A DNA stretch of 64,000 bases from CALCKU01 sp964534845. GTDB taxonomy: Bacteria > Pseudomonadota > Alphaproteobacteria > Caulobacterales > Maricaulaceae. The notes under the pieces were generated by a model. That model saw only the letters and a list, made by a program, of their open reading frames with translations. It was not told the DNA's origin and made no database searches. A program made the translations under genes and the position numbers. The stretch spans positions 1-64,000 of the forward strand of contig CAZHPV010000008.1 of the NCBI GenBank assembly GCA_964534845.1. The letters are read 5' to 3'. Positions 24,704 to 34,153 of this stretch are shown piece by piece; positions within the stretch are counted from its first letter, which is position 1; the number at the start of each line of letters is the position of its first letter.

Positions 24704-27133
24704 ATGAAAACACATGCAAAAGTCGTCGTCATTGGCGGAGGCATTATAGGCTGTTCGATACTCTACCACTTGGCCAAGCTGGGCTGGAAAGACCTATTAC
24801 TGCTAGAGCGCGATGAACTCACAGCCGGTTCAACATGGCACGCCGCTGCCAATATTCACGGTTTGCATGACAGTAATAATATTTCGAAATTACAATATTA
24901 TACCATGCAGCTCTATAAAGACCTTGAGATTGAAACAGGACAAAGCTGCGGCATATTCCAGCCCGGCGCGCTTTATCTAGCCCAAACCAAAGACCGGGAA
25001 CACCAATTACGTATCCAGGCCGCCAAAGCCAAATATTTCGGCGTCGAGTTTTACGAACTCAGTCAGAAAGAAGCTCTGGAGAAAAACCCGCTGGTAAATC
25101 TAGACGGTATTCGCTGTATTATGTTCGAGCCGGATAGCGGCAATGTCGACCCGTCAGGCGTGACCAATGCCTATGCTATGGGCGCGAGAGCGCGGGGCGC
25201 AAAAATAGAACGCTTTACCTCGGTTCTCGAAACCAATCCCCGGCCGGATGGTGGATGGGATGTAGTGACGCAAAAAGGCACAATCCATGCCGAAATCCTT
25301 GTAAATGCAGCCGGATTATGGGGCCGCGAAGTCGCAAAGCTGGCCGGATTTGAATTGCCCTTAATGACAATGGAGCATCAATATCTCGTCACAGAGTCCA
25401 TTCCCGAAATAGCCGCTTTAGGAACGCGGTTGCCATCGGTCTCAGATCGTGACGGGGAATACTATATGCGACAGGAAGGCCAAGGCCTGCTCGTGGGGGC
25501 CTATGAACGTGATGGCCGGTTTTGGGCCGAGAACGGCACGCCATTAGACTTTGGCCGAGATTTATTCCCTGATGATCTGGACAGGATTTCAGATAATATA
25601 ATGCGGGCCTGTGAGCGTGTGCCCGTCATGGCCTCGGCTGGCATTAAGCGGGTCATAAACGGCCCTATGATTTGGGCACCCGATGCGGCCGCCCTTTACG
25701 GTCCTGTACCCGAGCTAAAAAATTATTATTGCTGTAACGGTATTATTCCCGGCTTTAGTCAATCCGGTGGCTTGGGGGCGATGCTGGCGCAGTGGATTGT
25801 CCAAGGCGAACCCGAACTGGATATGTTTCCTTGGGACCTTGCACGGTACGGGCTGGACTGGACGCCCAAGACTTTTATCAAGGGGCGGGCTTTAGATAGT
25901 TACGGGCACCGTTTTAAAATTCATTACCCCTATGAGGAACGCGCGGCGGGCCGTCCCGTACGTACACGGCCTATTTATGAGCAGCAAAAGAAAATGGGGG
26001 CTATTTTTGGCCTCAATTGCGCTTGGGAACATCCCTTATGGTTTTCCGACAAAAGCCAGGGGGAACCCTCTGAAGAAACTTATGGGTTTGAGCGCCAGAA
26101 CTGGTTTGACCCTATCGGTCGGGAATGTAAGGCCTTACGCAATGCTGTGGGCGTTATCGATATTTCAAATTTTGCCAAATATTCAATAAAGGGCAACGGC
26201 GCGCGCGCGTGGCTTGATAAGGTCGTGGCCAATAAAGTCCCGACAAAAACCGGATATTCCTGCCTTACACCTTTGCTTGGCATAAGGGGCGGGATAGCCG
26301 GTGATTTTACTATCACGATGTTGGGCGAAGACGATTATATGATGTTTGGCTCAGGCATGGCCGAGCGTTATCATCAACGATATTTCTTATCAGTGCCAAA
26401 GCCGCCCAGTGTAATATTTGAGTCCAAAACTACGCAAATGATCGGCTTTAATATTGCTGGCCCGAAATCACGCGCCTTGTTAGAACGGCTCACGCAAGAC
26501 GATTTATCCAATAAAAATTGGCGCTTTATGCGCTCAAAAAAAATCAAAGTCGGCGGCATTGATGTTATAGCGCTACGCGTCTCCTTTACCGGAGACCTTG
26601 GTTGGGAGCTTTACGCTGCCCAGTCAGATCAAACGGCGCTCTATACGGCCTTGTTTGAGGCCGGAAAAGAATTGGGCGTGATACCCGTTGGGAGCCGCTC
26701 GCTCTTAAGCTTACGGGTCGAAAAAGGCTATGGCAGTTGGGGCCGGGAATACTCCCCCGAATTCTGGCCACATGAAACAGGGCTTGAGCGTTTAATTAAG
26801 TTGGACAAACCCGAATTTTTAGGGCGGCAGGCCTATCTGGACGTAAAGGACAAAGCCCCGCGCTACCGCCTCGTTATGTTTGAAGTTGATGCTAACAAAG
26901 CAGACGCATCAGGCGGTGAGCCCATATTTTTAGAAGACGGCACACCTGTCGGCTATGTCTCAACTGGGGCCTTTGGGCATAGTGTTCAAAAATCACTGGC
27001 CATGGGGTTTATTCACCATGAATATTATAAACCAAATGGGCGTTACACCGTTGCTATATTGGGTAAGCCTCACCCCGCGACCTTACTGGACAGGCCGCCT
27101 TTTGATCCTGACGGAGACAGACTACGCGCTTAA
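24704..27133 (+). CDS. FAD-dependent dimethylglycine/sarcosine dehydrogenase-like protein with GcvT domain
   Basis: 809 residues. Residues about 5-380 are a DAO-type FAD domain with the dinucleotide motif Val-Ile-Gly-Gly-Gly-Ile-Ile-Gly and a Gly-Ser-Thr-Trp-His-Ala-Ala stretch (His46) that carries covalent FAD in DMGDH and sarcosine dehydrogenase. Residues about 430-800 are a GcvT-like tetrahydrofolate-binding aminomethyltransferase domain. The family oxidises N-methyl groups and hands the carbon to THF as methylene-THF. The substrate is probably dimethylglycine, sarcosine or a related secondary/tertiary amine; the sequence alone does not decide. It stands behind a palindromic site and overlaps the oppositely oriented molybdenum hydroxylase gene by four bases. 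Confidence 0.85.
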   Translation: MKTHAKVVVIGGGIIGCSILYHLAKLGWKDLLLLERDELTAGSTWHAAANIHGLHDSNNISKLQYYTMQLYKDLEIETGQSCGIFQPGALYLAQTKDREHQLRIQAAKAKYFGVEFYELSQKEALEKNPLVNLDGIRCIMFEPDSGNVDPSGVTNAYAMGARARGAKIERFTSVLETNPRPDGGWDVVTQKGTIHAEILVNAAGLWGREVAKLAGFELPLMTMEHQYLVTESIPEIAALGTRLPSVSDRDGEYYMRQEGQGLLVGAYERDGRFWAENGTPLDFGRDLFPDDLDRISDNIMRACERVPVMASAGIKRVINGPMIWAPDAAALYGPVPELKNYYCCNGIIPGFSQSGGLGAMLAQWIVQGEPELDMFPWDLARYGLDWTPKTFIKGRALDSYGHRFKIHYPYEERAAGRPVRTRPIYEQQKKMGAIFGLNCAWEHPLWFSDKSQGEPSEETYGFERQNWFDPIGRECKALRNAVGVIDISNFAKYSIKGNGARAWLDKVVANKVPTKTGYSCLTPLLGIRGGIAGDFTITMLGEDDYMMFGSGMAERYHQRYFLSVPKPPSVIFESKTTQMIGFNIAGPKSRALLERLTQDDLSNKNWRFMRSKKIKVGGIDVIALRVSFTGDLGWELYAAQSDQTALYTALFEAGKELGVIPVGSRSLLSLRVEKGYGSWGREYSPEFWPHETGLERLIKLDKPEFLGRQAYLDVKDKAPRYRLVMFEVDANKADASGGEPIFLEDGTPVGYVSTGAFGHSVQKSLAMGFIHHEYYKPNGRYTVAILGKPHPATLLDRPPFDPDGDRLRA

Positions 27134-29370
27134 ACGAAATCGACGAATTTATTAAAAGGCATTTCACGCAGTCTCTGGCCTGTTACATTAAATATCGCAT
27201 TGGCAAGCGCTGGCGGAGCGGGTGGAACGGGCGGCTCGCCTATACCCCGAATACGCGGGGCGTTCTCTAGGCCTTTAACTATAATTTCAGGGCATTGATG
27301 CATGCGCATACCAGTATGCGTGTCGAAATTACTTTGTTCGGCCTGCCCCTCTGAATATGTGATTTCACAATTCATCGCATGGCCCAAAGACCACACCACG
27401 CCGCCCATGACATTATTTTCAAAATTAACAGGATCAATAATTTTCCCTACATCTGCGGCGACATAAACCTTATCTATTTTTATCCCGTCAGGCGTTTGGG
27501 TAACATCAATAACCTCGGCAACCGGCACGCCAAAAGAATTTACAAAGGCAATACCGCGTCCGCGACCCGCCCCCAGTTTTTGACCCCAATTCGACATGTC
27601 ACCCACCGCTTCGAGCACTTTACGCGCAACAGGGTCATTACAAAGGCGCAAGCGTTCTGACAAAGGATCAATACCGGCCTCATGGCACAGTTCGTCAAAA
27701 AAGCTCTCGGCAAAAAAACCAGCACTTGAGGCCCCGACAGATCGCCACGAACTTACAGGGGCCAGATCAGGTGCCGCAAAAGCCGTGACACGAAAATTCG
27801 GTATATCATAAGGCAGGTTCCAAGCCCCTGCCGCAATTTGTGAGTCAGGCCCGGGAATGGACTGTCCGAGACGCGCGGATTGTGATCGCCCGACCGATAC
27901 GGAAGAAATCGGTAGATCACAGGCCTCAATGCGGCCGTCTTTAATCACACCACGCGGGCGGGCCATCGTAATCTGGCGCGGATAATCATGGGCAAAATCT
28001 TCCTCGCGCGTATACGTCAATTTCACGGGACTACCGCGCAATTGATTAGCGATTTCTACCGCCTGATCAATAAAATCAAATTCTAAACGATGCCCAAAAC
28101 TCCCGCCCATATATTGATTATGCAAATGTACATTCTCAACAGTGTGGCCGGTGATTTTAGCGGCGCGTTGTTCGACAATGCCCGGAATTTGGTGCCCTGC
28201 CCATATATCGACCCGGTCCTGCGTAACTTTCACAAGAGCATTTAGCGGCTCTAAGGGTTGATGGGCCACATAAGGGGCGCGGTACTCTGCCTCTATGAGG
28301 GTCTCACCCTCTAGGGCGCTTGAGACATCACCGTCATCACGCCAGACCTTATCAAGATAGTCTGCTTCAAATCCTTGAGCAACCGCCTGCCAATGCGCCT
28401 CCATTTCCAAAGGATAGCTAGCACTCTCCCATTCACATTCGATCGCATTAACAGCTTGAAAAGCGCGCCAGCTATTATCTGCAATAACCGCAATACCGTT
28501 TTTGACTTTTATAACATTTTTGACACCGCGCATGGATTTTGCCTCGCTGTCATCAAATGATATGAGGCCGGACCCCTGTCTAGGATTCGTCCGGATAGCT
28601 GCATAGACCATGCCCGGCATTTCCAAATCAATACCGTAATTTTGCGTACCCGTTGACTTGGCAATAATATCCATACGCATCATGGGCTTGCCGATAAGTC
28701 GCCACTCAGCAGGGTCGCGCAAACTCACATTTTGTGCAGGCTCAATCTGGGCGGCCGTGGCCGCAAGCTCGGTGTAAGGCACTGCGCGACCACCCGGAAA
28801 GATCACGGCACCCGACTGGGTCGTCAAATCTGCCAGCGCGACATCAAATTTCTGGGCGGCCGCCATTTTCAGGGTTTCGCGCGCAACAGCTCCCGCCATG
28901 CGCAATTTCTCGAAACTATCAGGAATGCTCGATGAGCCCCCTGTGACCTGTAAGCCCATTAATTTGACAATCGATCGGAAAATAGCCCGCCGACGATCAG
29001 CCTTGGGGCTGAGATCGGTTGAGATTATATCTGCCATTTCCTCACCAAGAGCCCCGTTAAAATAAGCCGGACTTGTCGCGCCGGGGCTGGTTTCGAACTG
29101 CCCGAAATCAATATCAAGCTCTTCAGCAATTAAGGCGGCTTGTGCGGAAAATATACCTTGGCCGCTATCGGCATGCGGCGTGATTAATGTCACGGCTTTA
29201 TCCGAGATTTTCACCCATGGGTTAAAGCTCGCCTCACCCTCTTCCAATCCGTCCAGTAGGGGGTTTTTATGTGGTTTTTTTACCGCATAGGTTCCAAAGG
29301 CTACCCCGCCTGCAATCGCCACCGAGCCGACAAGAAAACTACGGCGCGCTATGGTCTTTAATTTACCCAT
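27130..29370 (-). CDS. Molybdenum hydroxylase large subunit (IorB-like, xanthine dehydrogenase family), Tat-exported
   Basis: 746 residues. The N-terminus has a twin-arginine signal (Ala-Arg-Arg-Ser-Phe-Leu-Val-Gly-Ser) and a hydrophobic stretch, so the holoenzyme is probably periplasmic. The body is the aldehyde oxidase/xanthine dehydrogenase molybdopterin-binding domain in the isoquinoline 1-oxidoreductase arrangement, with Gly-Gly-Ser-Phe-Gly-His-Arg and the catalytic-Glu region Gly-Ile-Gly-Glu-Pro near the end. It would hydroxylate an N-heterocycle or oxidise an aldehyde. The start overlaps the small-subunit stop by eight bases. The substrate is unknown. Confidence 0.85.
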   Translation of the reverse strand: MGKLKTIARRSFLVGSVAIAGGVAFGTYAVKKPHKNPLLDGLEEGEASFNPWVKISDKAVTLITPHADSGQGIFSAQAALIAEELDIDFGQFETSPGATSPAYFNGALGEEMADIISTDLSPKADRRRAIFRSIVKLMGLQVTGGSSSIPDSFEKLRMAGAVARETLKMAAAQKFDVALADLTTQSGAVIFPGGRAVPYTELAATAAQIEPAQNVSLRDPAEWRLIGKPMMRMDIIAKSTGTQNYGIDLEMPGMVYAAIRTNPRQGSGLISFDDSEAKSMRGVKNVIKVKNGIAVIADNSWRAFQAVNAIECEWESASYPLEMEAHWQAVAQGFEADYLDKVWRDDGDVSSALEGETLIEAEYRAPYVAHQPLEPLNALVKVTQDRVDIWAGHQIPGIVEQRAAKITGHTVENVHLHNQYMGGSFGHRLEFDFIDQAVEIANQLRGSPVKLTYTREEDFAHDYPRQITMARPRGVIKDGRIEACDLPISSVSVGRSQSARLGQSIPGPDSQIAAGAWNLPYDIPNFRVTAFAAPDLAPVSSWRSVGASSAGFFAESFFDELCHEAGIDPLSERLRLCNDPVARKVLEAVGDMSNWGQKLGAGRGRGIAFVNSFGVPVAEVIDVTQTPDGIKIDKVYVAADVGKIIDPVNFENNVMGGVVWSLGHAMNCEITYSEGQAEQSNFDTHTGMRMHQCPEIIVKGLENAPRIRGIGEPPVPPAPPALANAIFNVTGQRLREMPFNKFVDFV

Positions 29371-29833
29371 TATCTTGCCCCCGTAATGTCTGAGCCGCCA
29401 TTTTCACAGCAGCGCGAATGCGGGGATAGGTTCCACACCGACATAAATTGCCTGACATGGCCGTATCAATATCTTCATCACTGGGAGATGTGTTTTCTGA
29501 TAAGAGCGCCGCGGCACTCATCATCTGGCCGGCCTGACAATAGCCGCATTGCGCGACCTGATGCTCCGCCCATGCGGCTTGAACCGCATGCATGTTCTCG
29601 GGCGTTCCCAATCCTTCTATTGTTACAATTTCAGCTTCTGCGGCCAGGTCTGCCGGAACTTGGCACGACCTTACAGGCACACCATCCATATGCACAGTAC
29701 AAGCCCCGCACTGCGCAATACCGCATCCATATTTCGGACCTTTTATCCCTAATTCATCGCGCAGAACCCATAGGAGAGGCATATCGGTTTCGACATCCGC
29801 CTCTCTTGTGACGCCGTTTACTGTAAACTTCAT
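29363..29833 (-). CDS. Molybdenum hydroxylase [2Fe-2S] small subunit (IorA-like)
   Basis: 156 residues from the ATG at 29833 (GAGG upstream). Two 2Fe-2S clusters: the plant-ferredoxin type with Cys-Gly-x-Ala-Gln-Cys-Gly-Ala-Cys preceded by Tyr-Gly-Cys-Gly, and the C-terminal type with Gln-Cys-Gly-Tyr-Cys-Gln-Ala-Gly and Leu-Cys-Arg-Cys-Gly-Thr-Tyr. It passes electrons from the molybdenum centre to an external acceptor, often a c-type cytochrome in this family. It would be exported with the Tat-signal-bearing large subunit. Confidence 0.9.
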   Translation of the reverse strand: MKFTVNGVTREADVETDMPLLWVLRDELGIKGPKYGCGIAQCGACTVHMDGVPVRSCQVPADLAAEAEIVTIEGLGTPENMHAVQAAWAEHQVAQCGYCQAGQMMSAAALLSENTSPSDEDIDTAMSGNLCRCGTYPRIRAAVKMAAQTLRGQDNG

Positions 29834-29963
29834 GTGCCTCACCCGTATTTTTTGCTATGCAACAATATTTGCCGCCTGCCTAAGAAGCGTCAAGACTATA
29901 AAGGGTATATTTCTGCATAAGGTCCATGCAGAACCCCGTGCTTAGGATAATGGTTTGGCGTAA

Positions 29964-29990
29964 TAAAAAAGCGACCGTGAAGGCCGCTTT
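29964..29990 (-). terminator. Intrinsic terminator after the tandem MscS genes
   Basis: On the minus strand AAGCGGCC-TTCAC-GGTCGCTT forms an 8-bp stem (one G-U pair) followed by TTTTTATTA. It lies about 36 bp after the stop at 30026. Confidence 0.8.
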
Positions 29991-30025
29991 GTTTGAAATA
30001 CACAGTTATGAAAATAACTATGTGA

Positions 30026-30880
30026 TTATTTTTCGATCTCGACGACATGCGGATAAGGAATAGAAATACCGCCTTTGTCGAATGCCTCTTTGACGTTTTT
30101 CATTAAATCAAACATGACATCCCAATAATCTTCAGGCTTGCACCATACGCGCATTTGAATATCAACAGAGCTATCATTCAGATTGGTGACTTTAGCCCAA
30201 GGCTCTTCAAGCAAACGGTTATCTTTTGCGGCCGTTTTGGTGATAATGCCAATGGCCTTATCAATGTCGTCGCCGTAATCAATTCCAAAATCAACATCAA
30301 CACGGCGCTTGCCCAATGAAGTCAAATTCTTAATCGTTGACCCTCTGACCTCGCCATTGGAAATAATGACTTTCACATTATCGACCGTACGCAATGTCGT
30401 CGTGAATATATTGAGATCCTCGACAGTTCCTTCCTGTCCGGAAAGCTCGACATAGTCGCCCACATTATAAGGGCGCAAAATCAGTAGGAGCAAGCCCGCG
30501 GCAACATTAGCCATAGAGCCTTCAAGCGCTAAGCCAATCGCCAAAGTAGCGGCGGCAAAAATGCTCATTATGGCCGCGACTTTTACCCCCAAGAAACCGA
30601 CTGCGGCCAAAATAGTGGCCAACATGATAACGGTTTTAGCCGCACTCGCTCCGAGCTTACCTAATGTGGTATCAACCCTTGGATTACTCTCGGCCTGCTT
30701 GGAAATGAAATTATATATGCGTTTGGCGATGTAAGAGCCTATCAGGAAAATAAGCAGGGCAATCACCAGTTTAACGACCAGTCCCGGACCCTTATCAAAG
30801 ATAAGGCTTTGTAGTCCGGCTAGAGAAAAATCAAAATTACTCAGGGCGCCTTCCGCGGCAGCTTGTGTCTCTTCAGCCAT
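30026..30880 (-). CDS. MscS-family mechanosensitive channel, second copy
   Basis: 284 residues. Three N-terminal membrane helices (about 30-50, 70-90, 95-125), the third with the Gly/Ala pattern of the MscS pore (Ala-Ile-Gly-Leu-Ala-Leu-Glu-Gly-Ser-Met-Ala-Asn-Val-Ala-Ala-Gly). The beta-domain follows (Gly-Asp-Tyr-Val-Glu-Leu-Ser-Gly-Gln-Glu-Gly-Thr-Val-Glu), then the cytoplasmic cage domain ending Ser-Ile-Pro-Tyr-Pro-His. It releases solutes on hypo-osmotic shock. It directly follows a close paralogue with a 1-base gap, a tandem duplication. Osmolyte catabolism nearby gives a plausible physiological link. Confidence 0.93.
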   Translation of the reverse strand: MAEETQAAAEGALSNFDFSLAGLQSLIFDKGPGLVVKLVIALLIFLIGSYIAKRIYNFISKQAESNPRVDTTLGKLGASAAKTVIMLATILAAVGFLGVKVAAIMSIFAAATLAIGLALEGSMANVAAGLLLLILRPYNVGDYVELSGQEGTVEDLNIFTTTLRTVDNVKVIISNGEVRGSTIKNLTSLGKRRVDVDFGIDYGDDIDKAIGIITKTAAKDNRLLEEPWAKVTNLNDSSVDIQMRVWCKPEDYWDVMFDLMKNVKEAFDKGGISIPYPHVVEIEK

Positions 30881-30881
30881 C

Positions 30882-31715
30882 TTATTTCCCCTTCATCGGA
30901 ATGATCATACAATGTTCGTATGGTATATCTACGCCCGCCTTATCCAAGGCCTTCTTCACCCGGTAAGACATATCGGCTTTGATGGCGCGGTAATCATCGG
31001 ATTTGCACCAAGCCCGCAATTGAATGTTAACTGCGCTATCCCCCAGACCTGTGACCTTAGCCCAAGGGCCGTGCGGCGTATTTATAACGCGCTCATCTTG
31101 CGCGGCTGCATCTGTGATAGCCTTGATTGCCGTATCGAGATTGGCGTCATAACTTACACCGAAATCCATATCCAGACGACGATCACCAAAGTCGCTAAAA
31201 TTCTTTATCTTATTGCCAAAGGCTGCGCCGTTTCCGACGAGAACTTCAACATTATCAACTGTGGTGAGGGTTGTTGAAAACACATCCAGACTTTTGACTT
31301 TACCGCTTTCGCCATTAATTTCGACCTCATCGCCCACCACATAAGGTCTAAAAAAGGCCAACATAACGCCCGAGGCCAAATCCCCGAGACTGCCTTTTAG
31401 CGCAAAGCCAAGGGCGACAACCATCGCCCCGATAATGGTCGCGATAAACCCTAAAGGCACACCCAAGGCCGAAAGGGCGGCGATCATGACGCCAAACATG
31501 CCGAAGATCAGCACAATAGACCCCAAGAATTTGGCAATGGTCAGATCAAGATTAGGGACTTTTTGCGAGGCCGTAACTGTTGCCCCGGATAGTTTTCGTA
31601 CAATTATGCGACCAATGATAAAAATCAAAACTGCAATTATTAACTTAGGGCCAAATTTTATAGCCCATGACATCAGTTTCGGAGCTTGTTCCGTTAAAAG
31701 TGCGTTGATATCCAC
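30882..31715 (-). CDS. MscS-family mechanosensitive channel, first copy
   Basis: 277 residues from a GTG with GGGGG four bases upstream. Same architecture as the following gene: pore helix with Leu-Gly-Phe-Ala-Leu-Lys-Gly-Ser-Leu-Gly-Asp-Leu-Ala-Ser-Gly, beta-domain with Gly-Asp-Glu-Val-Glu-Ile-Asn-Gly-Glu-Ser-Gly-Lys-Val, and a cage domain ending Asp-Ile-Pro-Tyr-Glu-His. The two proteins align along their whole length but differ at many positions, so the duplication is old. Divergent from the HD-domain gene. Confidence 0.93.
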   Translation of the reverse strand: MDINALLTEQAPKLMSWAIKFGPKLIIAVLIFIIGRIIVRKLSGATVTASQKVPNLDLTIAKFLGSIVLIFGMFGVMIAALSALGVPLGFIATIIGAMVVALGFALKGSLGDLASGVMLAFFRPYVVGDEVEINGESGKVKSLDVFSTTLTTVDNVEVLVGNGAAFGNKIKNFSDFGDRRLDMDFGVSYDANLDTAIKAITDAAAQDERVINTPHGPWAKVTGLGDSAVNIQLRAWCKSDDYRAIKADMSYRVKKALDKAGVDIPYEHCMIIPMKGK

Positions 31716-31908
31716 AGATCCCCCCAGAGAAATTTAATTTTTTTTATGGTTAATCATCCTGTCATGCAAGGTTGTTTCACATGTTTTTTGCAGTAGGCTT
31801 CATGATAAATCTATAAAGTCTATTTAATGATGGACCCATCCCTCTTTATTTCAGGGCTTAAGTCAGTCATAAAGTACGCATAACCGCGTCCTTAATCTGG
31901 ATTGTCCA

Positions 31909-32493
31909 ATGGAAAATACACAAAAAACTGTTTCATTTACCCGCATGGAAGACGGCACTGAATCTGACTATGCTTTTCTAGCCAAGCACGAAGCTCAATT
32001 TTGTGCCCAACTACCCGCCCGTATCCTAACAGCCCTTGAAAAATTACGCGATAGCTTTTCAGGCTATAAAATCGACCGGCTTGAACACAGCCTGCAAACT
32101 GCGACACGTGCTGAACGAGACGGAGCCGATATAGACTGGATTGTCAGCGCACTTGTGCATGATCTCGGTGATGATCTCGCACCTCTAAACCATGACAGTC
32201 TGGCCGCCGCCATTATCAAACCCTATGTACGCGAGGAATGTGCATGGGTGGTGCAACATCACGGTATTTTCCAATATAAATACTACGCTGATAAGATAGG
32301 GCTTAATCCGGAGGAACGTCAAAAATATAAAGACAGTCCGCATTATGATGCCGCAGTGCGGTTTTGCGAACGCTGGGACCAAAGCGCATTTGATCCAGAT
32401 TATGACACCCTCCCGCTCTCGCATTTCAAACCCATGGTCGAAGAGGTCTTTACACGGAAAGCCTGGTCACAAGACGAAGACACACTCACCTAA
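31909..32493 (+). CDS. HD-domain protein, PhnZ/TmpB-like candidate diiron oxygenase
   Basis: 194 residues, the size of PhnZ and TmpB. The potential metal ligands are His60 (Leu-Glu-His-Ser-Leu-Gln), His84-Asp85 (Leu-Val-His-Asp-Leu-Gly-Asp), His95, His117/His118 and Asp157 (Arg-Trp-Asp-Gln). The 24-residue spacing from the first His to His-Asp equals that of PhnZ. PhnZ and TmpB are mixed-valent diiron enzymes that cleave the C-P bond of hydroxylated phosphonates; TmpB releases glycine betaine. Other close relatives are only annotated as phosphohydrolases. No TmpA-type partner is in the window, so the substrate is open. Transcribed alone. Confidence 0.6.
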   Translation: MENTQKTVSFTRMEDGTESDYAFLAKHEAQFCAQLPARILTALEKLRDSFSGYKIDRLEHSLQTATRAERDGADIDWIVSALVHDLGDDLAPLNHDSLAAAIIKPYVREECAWVVQHHGIFQYKYYADKIGLNPEERQKYKDSPHYDAAVRFCERWDQSAFDPDYDTLPLSHFKPMVEEVFTRKAWSQDEDTLT

Positions 32494-32522
32494 AACACAG
32501 TCAGGATTTAAACCGGCAAGGT

Positions 32523-34151
32523 TTAAACAGGTAGATTTGCCGCACGGTCCCGTAAGACCTTTTTCTGGATTTTACCTGTCGCAGTTTTTGGCAAAGGACC
32601 AAACACAATTTTCTTGGGCCGTTTGAACCGCGCCATATTATCGGCGCAAAAATTTATCAAATCCGCCTCAGTAATATCATGGCCCGGCTTAAGCTCGACA
32701 AAGGCACAAGGGACTTCACCCCATTTTTCATCCGCCATGGCAACAACCGCAGCCTCACCTACACTCTCATGTTTGTAAAGCGTGCCCTCTACCTCAACGG
32801 AGGAAATATTTTCGCCCCCGGATATAATAATATCCTTTGCCCGGTCTTTAAGTTGAATATAGCCGTCAGGATAAATAACACCCAAGTCACCCGATAAAAA
32901 CCAGCCCGACCCAAAGGCCGCCTGCGTAGCCTTTGCATCTTTAAGATAGCCCTTCATCACTGCATTTCCGCGAATTATAATCTCGCCCATTGTTTCGCCG
33001 TCATGGGGCACAGGCGTTCCCGTTTCGTCGACAACACTAACATCTTCCATCATAGCCATCTTAACGCCTTGACGGGCCTTAAGGACGGCTTGTTCAGAGA
33101 GTGATTTATCAGACCACTCATCTTGCGGCGCAGCTTGTAGAATATGACCATAGGTCTCGGTGAGTCCGTAAACATGCAAGACGTTAAAATTAAACTGGTC
33201 CATGGCCTCTAACACTTTGGCCGGCGGAGGGGCGCCGGCTGTCATCACATTTATAACCCGGTCAAATTTTTTCTGTTCGCGCTTTGGGGCATTGGCGAGC
33301 ATGTTGAGGATAATGGGGGCGCCGCCGAAATGGGTGATCTGCTCGGTCTCAATAAGGTCAAAGACCACACCCGGCTCGAATGCGCGCAAGCACACAACCG
33401 TACCCGCCAGCAATGTTATCATCCAAGCATGACACCATCCGTTACAATGAAACATAGGCACAAGGTAGAGATAACGCGGATGCGGCTGAATACCCCATGA
33501 CGGCACCGTGCCCATAGCCATCAAATAAGCGCCGCGGTGATGATAGACAACACCCTTGGGCCGCCCTGTTGTGCCCGAGGTATAATTTAGCGCCAGCGCT
33601 TGCCACTCATCGTCAACCCTCATCCCCTTATAATCCTCATCCCCGGATTTAAGAAACTCTTCATAGAGCTTTATGTTTTTCGGAAGCGTGGGGCGGGTCT
33701 GGGCGCTTGGGTCGTCAACAATAATGATTTCAGGTTGGGTTTTACTGATTTTCAGCGCGTCTGATAAAACAGGCCAAAGCTCCCGGTCTGCGATAAATAA
33801 TTTGCTTTCGCCGTGGTCGATAATATAGGCGATAGTATCAGCATCAAGGCGGGTATTAATAGCGTTTAGCACCGCACCTGCCAAAGGCACGCCGAAATGG
33901 GCTTCAAACATTTCCGGCGTATTATATAATAAGACAGAGACAGTATCGTTCTTGCCAATTCCGCCTTGGTTCAAGGCTGACGCGAGCTGGCGACACCGCG
34001 TGCGAACCTCACCCCAATTATAGCGCCTCTCATTATAAACCAAGGCTTCGCGGTTTGGATAAATATCAGCCGTGCGCTCAAGAAATGAGAGCGGGCTGAG
34101 CGGGGCATAATTGGCCACACATTTATCCAATTTATCATAGTCTTTGGGCAT
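32523..34151 (-). CDS. AMP-forming acyl-CoA ligase
   Basis: 542 residues, full length. The P-loop is Tyr-Thr-Ser-Gly-Thr-Thr-Gly-Arg-Pro-Lys-Gly, followed by the motifs Tyr-Gly-Leu-Thr-Glu-Thr-Tyr-Gly, Ser-Gly-Asp-Leu-Gly and Lys-Asp-Ile-Ile-Ile-Ser-Gly-Gly-Glu-Asn, and a catalytic C-terminal Lys in Pro-Lys-Thr-Ala-Thr-Gly-Lys-Ile-Gln-Lys. It activates a carboxylic acid to its CoA ester in the cytoplasm. It overlaps functionally with the FadJ-like gene three bases upstream. Given DmdA and DddP in the window, methylmercaptopropionate (a DmdB role) or acrylate are candidate substrates, but short or medium fatty acids are equally possible. Confidence 0.88.
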   Translation of the reverse strand: MPKDYDKLDKCVANYAPLSPLSFLERTADIYPNREALVYNERRYNWGEVRTRCRQLASALNQGGIGKNDTVSVLLYNTPEMFEAHFGVPLAGAVLNAINTRLDADTIAYIIDHGESKLFIADRELWPVLSDALKISKTQPEIIIVDDPSAQTRPTLPKNIKLYEEFLKSGDEDYKGMRVDDEWQALALNYTSGTTGRPKGVVYHHRGAYLMAMGTVPSWGIQPHPRYLYLVPMFHCNGWCHAWMITLLAGTVVCLRAFEPGVVFDLIETEQITHFGGAPIILNMLANAPKREQKKFDRVINVMTAGAPPPAKVLEAMDQFNFNVLHVYGLTETYGHILQAAPQDEWSDKSLSEQAVLKARQGVKMAMMEDVSVVDETGTPVPHDGETMGEIIIRGNAVMKGYLKDAKATQAAFGSGWFLSGDLGVIYPDGYIQLKDRAKDIIISGGENISSVEVEGTLYKHESVGEAAVVAMADEKWGEVPCAFVELKPGHDITEADLINFCADNMARFKRPKKIVFGPLPKTATGKIQKKVLRDRAANLPV

Positions 34152-34153
34152 GA

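Noticed and set aside
27130..27133. Frameshift or fusion between the DMGDH-like gene and the molybdenum hydroxylase
   Set aside because: The genes are on opposite strands and merely overlap by four bases at their ends.
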